NCBI GenBank assembly: GCA_039586095.1
Contig: JBDHLB010000002.1
Span: 1-64,000 of the forward strand
Source of the DNA: JBDHBD01 sp039586095
GTDB lineage: Bacteria > Gemmatimonadota > Gemmatimonadetes > Palauibacterales > Palauibacteraceae
Reading direction: 5' to 3'
DNA length: 64,000 bases
The stretch's first letter is position 1. Each line of letters starts with the position of its first letter. The notes beneath the pieces are model-generated. The model did not search any database and was not told where the DNA came from. It worked only from the letters and a program-made list of their open reading frames with translations. Shown in pieces: positions 59,307 through 64,000 of this stretch. Position numbers and translations under genes: made by a program.

Positions 59307-61597
59307 GACCCCCCGCGCAGCCTGGCCAGCCGCTCCGGCGCGTCGGCCGTCATGGCCACGGCTTCGACGCCTGCTCCGAACTCATCGATGAATCGCTCAT
59401 AGAGGACGATCGCCTGTGCCGTGTCACCCATGCCCTCATAGGCGCGCGCCTCCAAGTATTGGAGCCTGCGCTGAGGCAGCGGGTCGAAGCGTTGCGGCCG
59501 GCCGAAGACGCCCGGGTCGCGGGCGTCGTTCACGACTTGCAGTGCCTCTTCGGCCTTGCCCGAATCTAGCAGGGCAAACAGAGCCGGCCAGCCGAATACG
59601 CCGGTGTGCATTTGCGTTTGATCCGGTAGCTTCCCGGCCAACTCCAGGACCTGTGCATCCTGGCCCTGTGCCGCCGCGATGTGAATGTCCATGACCACGG
59701 AGACGTTGTCGAGTGCCGGCTCGAGGGCTGGTTCCGAACGAATCCAGGCCACGACTTCCGCCTTCGTCGACCGCATTTTCTCCACGTCTCCGATCGCACC
59801 CAGCGAATCCAGCAGCACGAACGCCCACTGGAGGCTCAGGGGCTCGACCTGACGCAGCCGTGAGGCGGCTTCGTAGGCAGCCGTGTGTCGATCCAGATCG
59901 CGATGGGCCTGCGTCAGCTCGGTGAGCGGCTGCAACTGAAGGTCGGGTCGCTCCGCGAGAATCGCCTCCTCGTCCGCCGCCTCGTAGTGGGCGATTCCTT
60001 CCTCGATCTGCCCTTCCCAGACGTACGTGTCTCCGACCAGCAGAATGGCCGTTACTTTCGCGTCAGGGACGGGCGAGCCCCTGAACCGCTCGAGCTCCTC
60101 CCGTGCATCGCCGGGCCGGTCCTGCTTCAGATAGGATCCCGCCAGATGACGCAGCGACGGAATGAAATCCTGCCGTTTCACCAGGGCAGCTCGATACGCC
60201 TCGCGCGCCTCTTCGTGGCGACCCGCCATCTCCAGGATCTCACCCCGCGAGTCCAGCGGATTGGGTTCGCTTGGCTCGAGTGCCACATAGCGGCCGATGA
60301 GAGAATCCGCGCGCTCGAAATTGTCCCTGCCGGCCTCCAGATAGGCGAGGCTGTTGTACGCCGGCGCGTAGTACGGATCGAGCTGAATGGCCTCCTCCAA
60401 CAATTGCCGGGATTCGTCGTTTCCGGGCTGCTGATTGTTCAGGATCGAGGCGAGCAGGAGCCGCGCATCCTTTTCCTCCGGATATTTGCGGATCAGCTCA
60501 CGCAGCGTCGACAATCCTGCTTCGGGCTCGGTCTGCAGACTCGTCATTCCTTCGATGAACAATCGATCCCGCTCTGAAGCAGCCTGCAGATGCTCTTGCG
60601 CCGCGCCCCAATTCTGGAACGCCTGGGGCAAGTTTCCGGACTGGAAGTAGGCGGTGCCGAGCTGGAAGCGTGCCAGGGCAAAGGTCGAATCGAGCTCCAC
60701 GGCCCGCTCCAGGTGCTCGATGGCCTCCCGATTGAGGAAGCGGAACAACGCGTCGCGGCCCCTGCGGTATTCGCTGTACGCTTCGAGATCGCCGCTCGCC
60801 AGCTGTGCCACGGGAGCGAGTGTTCCTCGCTCCACGGCGTCGCCAGCCATCTGGTCGAGCATGGCCGTGGATATCTCGTCCACCAGGGCAAAGACGTCCG
60901 AGCCGCGGGCGTTGGCACTCGCGGTGATCTCGCCAGTGCGCGCGTCGGAGAGCGTGGCCGTGATGGCCAGGTCGTCCGGTGTGCCGTACACGGCCCCGGT
61001 GAGCATATGGCGTGCGCCCGCTCGCTGCGTGATCCGCGTCTCGAGCCCCGGGGGGATGACGACGGAGTCTTCCATCCCTTCCTGTCGCAGCAGATCGAAC
61101 AGCCGCTGCCCACCCACGACCCGGAGGTCTTCGATCTGGGCGAGCGAGGTAGATATCAGTTCGGCGATCCCGCGGTCCAGCCACGCGAGCGTCGGGTCGG
61201 CGACGGAGTTGCGGAAGGGCAGCACAGCGACAGAGCCCTCGCCCAGGTCGGCACCCTCGACAGCCGCCACGGGGGCTCCATCGGAAGTAGGGCGCTGGCC
61301 TATCGCCAGACCCCCCGTGATCGCCACCGCCGCAAGAGCGGCCAACAGGAAAGCCTCGACCCGCTGCAGACGCTGGTGACCCTTGGCTCCGTGGTACCAG
61401 ATGAGGACGAGAAGCGTCGGAAGACCCACGGCGAGCAAAAAGAGCACGACGTCCAGCACTCGGCGCGAAATGCCGTAGTTGTCGATCGCGAATCCGGTCG
61501 CCTCGGTGAGCGCCCACCCGGCGGCCAGATAGGCCACGAGCCACTGGAGTGCACGGCGCTCCTTCAGCGCTGCCATGATCTCGCTGATCCAACTCAT
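59303..61597 (-). CDS. Membrane-anchored TPR protein with N-terminal FlgO/TolB-like domain
   Basis: This 764-aa protein has three hydrophobic segments near the N-terminus (QWLVAYLAAGWALTEATGFAI, VVLFLLAVGLPTLLVLIWY, FLLAALAAVAITGGLAI). Next comes a domain of about 150 residues (SVAVLPFRNSVADPTLAWLDRGIAELISTSLAQIEDLRVVG) as found in adenylate-cyclase-like and FlgO-like proteins. From about residue 275 onward are many TPR repeats (AIEHLERAVELDSTFALARFQLGTAYFQSG and similar). ATG 61597 follows GGAGGAGG by 5 nt. It is probably a scaffold or signalling protein in the envelope. Confidence 0.85.
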   Translation of the reverse strand: MSWISEIMAALKERRALQWLVAYLAAGWALTEATGFAIDNYGISRRVLDVVLFLLAVGLPTLLVLIWYHGAKGHQRLQRVEAFLLAALAAVAITGGLAIGQRPTSDGAPVAAVEGADLGEGSVAVLPFRNSVADPTLAWLDRGIAELISTSLAQIEDLRVVGGQRLFDLLRQEGMEDSVVIPPGLETRITQRAGARHMLTGAVYGTPDDLAITATLSDARTGEITASANARGSDVFALVDEISTAMLDQMAGDAVERGTLAPVAQLASGDLEAYSEYRRGRDALFRFLNREAIEHLERAVELDSTFALARFQLGTAYFQSGNLPQAFQNWGAAQEHLQAASERDRLFIEGMTSLQTEPEAGLSTLRELIRKYPEEKDARLLLASILNNQQPGNDESRQLLEEAIQLDPYYAPAYNSLAYLEAGRDNFERADSLIGRYVALEPSEPNPLDSRGEILEMAGRHEEAREAYRAALVKRQDFIPSLRHLAGSYLKQDRPGDAREELERFRGSPVPDAKVTAILLVGDTYVWEGQIEEGIAHYEAADEEAILAERPDLQLQPLTELTQAHRDLDRHTAAYEAASRLRQVEPLSLQWAFVLLDSLGAIGDVEKMRSTKAEVVAWIRSEPALEPALDNVSVVMDIHIAAAQGQDAQVLELAGKLPDQTQMHTGVFGWPALFALLDSGKAEEALQVVNDARDPGVFGRPQRFDPLPQRRLQYLEARAYEGMGDTAQAIVLYERFIDEFGAGVEAVAMTADAPERLARLRGGS

Positions 61598-61664
61598 GCC
61601 CCCTCCTCCCCGCGCCTTAGAGAAACCGTCATTCCCCGACGGGCCGGCGTCATGGTTCGGCCGA

Positions 61665-62888
61665 TCATCCACCGACGGCCACCCCCTCACCCATCACGAC
61701 CTCCTCGATCACCGGCAGCACACCTTCCAGCTCGTCTCGCGAGATGACGAGCGGGGGCGCGAAGCGGATCACCTGCTCGTGCGTTTCCTTGGCCAGAATG
61801 CCGTGCGCCATCAGCCGCTCGCAAAACGGACGGGCGGTGCCCGACGAATCCTTGATGACCACGCCGATCATCAGCCCGCGGCCCCGCACGTGGTCCACGT
61901 GCGGGGAGTCCATCGCGTTGAGCTCGTCCATGAACCACCGGCCCAGCTCGTCGGCGCGCCCCGGCAGATCCTCTTCCAGAATCACCTTGAGCGACGCTCG
62001 TCCCACAGCCGCACCCAGCGGATTGCCGCCGAACGTGGAGCCGTGATCACCCGGGGTGAAAACGTCCATAATCTCCTTGCGGGCGAGAATCGCGGATACC
62101 GGATACACGCCGCCCCCCAACGCTTTCCCTACGATCAGGATGTCGCCCCGTGTTTCGTCGTAGTCGCCGCAGAATAGTCTTCCCGTGCGGCCGAGCCCGG
62201 TCTGAATCTCGTCGTTCAGGACCAGGACGTTGCGGTCATGGCACATCTCGGCACAGCAGGCCAGCCAGCGGTCGGGTGGAACGACCACGCCGCCTTCCCC
62301 CTGAATCGGTTCGACCAGGAAACCGACCGTGTTATCGGTAAGCGCGTCCTGCAGGGCCTTCGCGTCGCCGTAGGGGATCATCTTGAAGCCCGGCGTGAAC
62401 GGCCCGAACCCCTGCCGGTACTGGGCCTCGCTCGAGAAACCCACGATCGTGGTGGTCCGCCCGTGAAAGTTGTTCTCGCAGACGATGATCTCGGCCTTGT
62501 CCTCCGGCACGCCCTTGACCAGGTAGCCCCACTTTCGCGCCGCCTTGATGGCCGTTTCCACGGCCTCGGCGCCCGTGTTCATCGGGAGCGCTGCCTCGAA
62601 GCCCGTCGCCTCGCACAGCTCGCGCAGAAACGGGCCCATCTGATCGTTTTGGAACGCCCGGGACGTCAGCGTGAGCTTGGCCGCCTGCTCTTCCATCGCC
62701 GCGAGAATCTTCGGATGGCGATGGCCCTGGTTGAGCGCCGAGTAGGCCGCCAGCATGTCCAGGTATCGGTTGCCGTCCACGTCCCACATCCAGCAGCCCT
62801 CCCCGCGCTCGATGACGACGGGGAGCGGATGATAGTTGTGGGCACCCCAGTGCTCGGCTTCGTCGATGAAGGTCTGCGTCTTGGTCAT
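61665..62888 (-). CDS. rocD: Ornithine-oxo-acid aminotransferase
   Basis: This 407-aa PLP class-III aminotransferase moves the delta-amino group of ornithine to 2-oxoglutarate, giving glutamate-5-semialdehyde. Signatures are the N-terminal WDVDGNRYLDMLAAYSALNQGHRHPKI, NTGAEAVETAIKAARKWGY, HGRTTTIVGFS, EPIQGEGGVVVPPDRW, LNDEIQTGLGRTGR and the PLP lysine in IVGKALGGGVYPVSA, all RocD-specific. It is 67 nt upstream of the TPR gene's start. It complements the arg operon in the wider arginine/ornithine economy but is not near it. Confidence 0.93.
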   Translation of the reverse strand: MTKTQTFIDEAEHWGAHNYHPLPVVIERGEGCWMWDVDGNRYLDMLAAYSALNQGHRHPKILAAMEEQAAKLTLTSRAFQNDQMGPFLRELCEATGFEAALPMNTGAEAVETAIKAARKWGYLVKGVPEDKAEIIVCENNFHGRTTTIVGFSSEAQYRQGFGPFTPGFKMIPYGDAKALQDALTDNTVGFLVEPIQGEGGVVVPPDRWLACCAEMCHDRNVLVLNDEIQTGLGRTGRLFCGDYDETRGDILIVGKALGGGVYPVSAILARKEIMDVFTPGDHGSTFGGNPLGAAVGRASLKVILEEDLPGRADELGRWFMDELNAMDSPHVDHVRGRGLMIGVVIKDSSGTARPFCERLMAHGILAKETHEQVIRFAPPLVISRDELEGVLPVIEEVVMGEGVAVGG

Positions 62889-63195
62889 CTCGCGACTCTC
62901 TGCTCCGGTCCGATCGGCGATACAGGCCGCGCCCCTGCCTCGATTCCTCGAGACCCGCCAATTACGAAACGCCAGGGTTTTTTTGGGCTACCCGCGGGAA
63001 AGCAGATGCTTCCCCATGGCGCGACGATCCGCGCAGCAATCCGCACCGCACCCTGCACATCGATGTGGCGGCGGAGTGGGACTCCGACTGTGGTGCGGGC
63101 GGCAAAGCGTGCAAGCTACGTGCGCGAAAGATGTGCCGCAGCCCCCCACAATGCCGAGCGCCCGCAGCCGCAGTTCGGCTCGGCTGCGGACTGAA
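62889..63195. other. Intergenic region between toxin gene and rocD
   Basis: This 307-nt region has no ORF that I can support. A T7 run is at about 62980 (minus-strand A-run) next to CGCGGG, and a perfect inverted repeat CCGCAGCC (63162-63169) and GGCTGCGG (63182-63189) lies 6 nt before the toxin stop on the minus strand. The latter may stop transcription of the toxin-antitoxin pair, but lacks a clear T-run. Confidence 0.5.
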
Positions 63196-63567
63196 TCAGG
63201 GTTCCGTTCGTAGCCACGCGGAGCGGCCGGCTGCAAAGGCCGAATCGTCCGCTTCCTTGCGGTACCAATCTTCCACGGCTCGAGCGTGCGCGACCGTGTC
63301 GGACGGATCGAGGCCGGGTGGAACGAACAGAACGCCGGGAAACGTGCGACCGGCGCCGGCATACGCTTCGGACAGGCGGCTGAAGTCGGCGTAGTTGCGT
63401 GTGACGATCACGCAGCCGTCGGCGATCGCGTACTCGAGGAGCTGCTGCGGTCCCTCGCCTGCCAGACCCTCGATACCGGCGTGGACGACCGGGACCCCCG
63501 CGCGCTCGAGCTCCTCGTACGCAGCGACCGGGAACCCCACGTCCAGCAGGAGCCACGGGCCCGTCAT
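63196..63567 (-). CDS. PIN-like (DUF5615-type) ribonuclease toxin
   Basis: This 123-aa protein has the DUF5615/PIN-like layout: an early Asp (LLLDVGFPVAAYEEL), then VVHAGIEGL, the helix QQLLEYAIADGCVIVTRNYADFSRL (TRNxxDF motif) and GVLFVPPG. PIN-like enzymes of this group are thought to cut RNA. The ATG at 63567 overlaps the stop of the upstream antitoxin gene (ATGA), the usual antitoxin-first order. The first Asp is followed by Val-Gly where DEN is normal in DUF5615, so the active site may be altered. Confidence 0.75.
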   Translation of the reverse strand: MTGPWLLLDVGFPVAAYEELERAGVPVVHAGIEGLAGEGPQQLLEYAIADGCVIVTRNYADFSRLSEAYAGAGRTFPGVLFVPPGLDPSDTVAHARAVEDWYRKEADDSAFAAGRSAWLRTEP

Positions 63568-63968
63568 GGTGCCTCCGTATCGCTTCTCAGCGCTCCGCGG
63601 GCGATGCGCTCGTTCTCGGCCAGGATCCGATCGACATCGTCGGGCATGGCTTTGTAGAACTCGAGCGCCTGATCGATGCTCGCGGCATCCAGCCAGGAGA
63701 AATGCGCGTAGAGTCTCTCGCGATCGGGTCCGTAGCGTCGTGAGATGCTCACGATCTCCCACACCTCGGGCCCGTGCCGCAGCGCCGCCCGGCGACCGAA
63801 CACGCCCTCTCGAAACTCCAGCGCCGGATAGCGCTGCAGGGTCACCCATTCCTCGATGATCCGCCGCAGGCCCTGGCTCGGACCCAGCGTGTGGCGGGCG
63901 AAGAAGCCCCGGACCTCGTCGTCCAGGTCTGCTGTCAGACGAGTGCACAGCGGAGATGTGTTCGCCAT
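63564..63968 (-). CDS. Antitoxin with DUF433-like C-terminal domain
   Basis: This 134-aa protein lies immediately upstream of the PIN-like toxin gene and overlaps it by 4 nt. The N-terminus (LTADLDDEVRGFFARHTLGPSQGLRRIIEEWVTLQ) resembles a ribbon-helix-helix or helical DNA-binding segment. The C-terminal part (YPALEFREGVFGRRAALRHGPEVWEIV...LDAASIDQALEFYKAMPDDVDRILAENE) matches the DUF433-type partner that commonly accompanies DUF5615 toxins. It should bind the toxin and repress the pair. Start ATG 63968 is close to the window edge, so its promoter is outside. Confidence 0.72.
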   Translation of the reverse strand: MANTSPLCTRLTADLDDEVRGFFARHTLGPSQGLRRIIEEWVTLQRYPALEFREGVFGRRAALRHGPEVWEIVSISRRYGPDRERLYAHFSWLDAASIDQALEFYKAMPDDVDRILAENERIARGALRSDTEAP

Positions 63969-64000
63969 GTGGAGTGTCCTGCCTCGATGTCCCCTGCGAG

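Noticed and set aside
1..64000. CRISPR arrays, tRNA and rRNA genes, insertion sequences
   Set aside because: No regularly spaced repeats, cloverleaf sequences, transposase motifs or terminal inverted repeats were found by eye; the short tandem repeats have only 2-3 copies and no spacers.

Overview
The window is a stretch of high-GC bacterial chromosome, densely packed with genes on both strands. There are no rRNA or tRNA genes, insertion sequences, phage genes or CRISPR arrays that I can see. The gene mix fits Gemmatimonadota best: many exported S9 and other metallopeptidases, DUF4440 lipoproteins, a DUF2723 membrane protein with a TPR partner, a VPS10/BNR-repeat giant, LVIVD repeats, Tat-exported sugar-isomerase and aldo/keto reductase homologues, an alpha2 glycyl-tRNA synthetase, and frequent GTG starts with 4-nt ATGA/GTGA overlaps. 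This placement is inference from gene content, not from a marker phylogeny.

1-9,500 (+ strand): a long co-directional run with a scattered glycolate oxidase set: glcD (cut by the window edge), a 94-aa unknown, glcE, a PduO-type cobalamin adenosyltransferase, an alpha/beta hydrolase, a DUF4440 lipoprotein, and a glcF broken by an out-of-frame deletion between its two ferredoxin motifs. gmhA, an SDR, a ferredoxin-reductase-like flavoprotein and a DUF59 protein follow. A DoxX gene points the other way.

9,600-24,000: a SLC13-type permease with four tandem RCK_C domains runs convergently into a minus-strand block: nth-queG; a rhomboid-like run of M50 protease, minimal zincin and flavin reductase; an LVIVD-repeat lipoprotein; an NSS transporter coupled to a hydrolase; an M3-like peptidase; and glyS.

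24,000-38,000: divergent from glyS lies a 1053-aa fusion of an APH-type kinase, an M23 peptidase domain and a class-III aminotransferase. Then come a lipoprotein and an S9 peptidase (-), two Tat-signal enzymes, an Npt/ATP-ADP-carrier-like MFS protein, gdpD-dinB, an HD protein and a tryptophanase (+). A 38-aa MetS-like NSS small subunit overlaps the next lipoprotein gene.

38,000-53,000 (+): an M49-like peptidase, a second DUF4440 lipoprotein with a good promoter, a quinone oxidoreductase overlapping carB, a second S9 peptidase with a clear terminator, and an argG-argH-argR operon. The arg operon is preceded by a sigma70-like promoter embedded in AT-rich palindromes, a likely autoregulated ArgR target. 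A LolA-like exported protein follows.

53,000-64,000: a 1066-aa exported BNR/VPS10 protein and a small membrane protein (+), then on the minus strand rocD, a TPR membrane protein and a DUF2723 protein, and at the edge a PIN-like (DUF5615-type) toxin with its antitoxin.

No obviously new multi-gene defence or biosynthetic system is visible. The most unusual items are the three-part kinase/M23/aminotransferase fusion, the orphan MetS-like subunit, the four-RCK permease, the tryptophanase with mixed family signatures, and the broken glcF.
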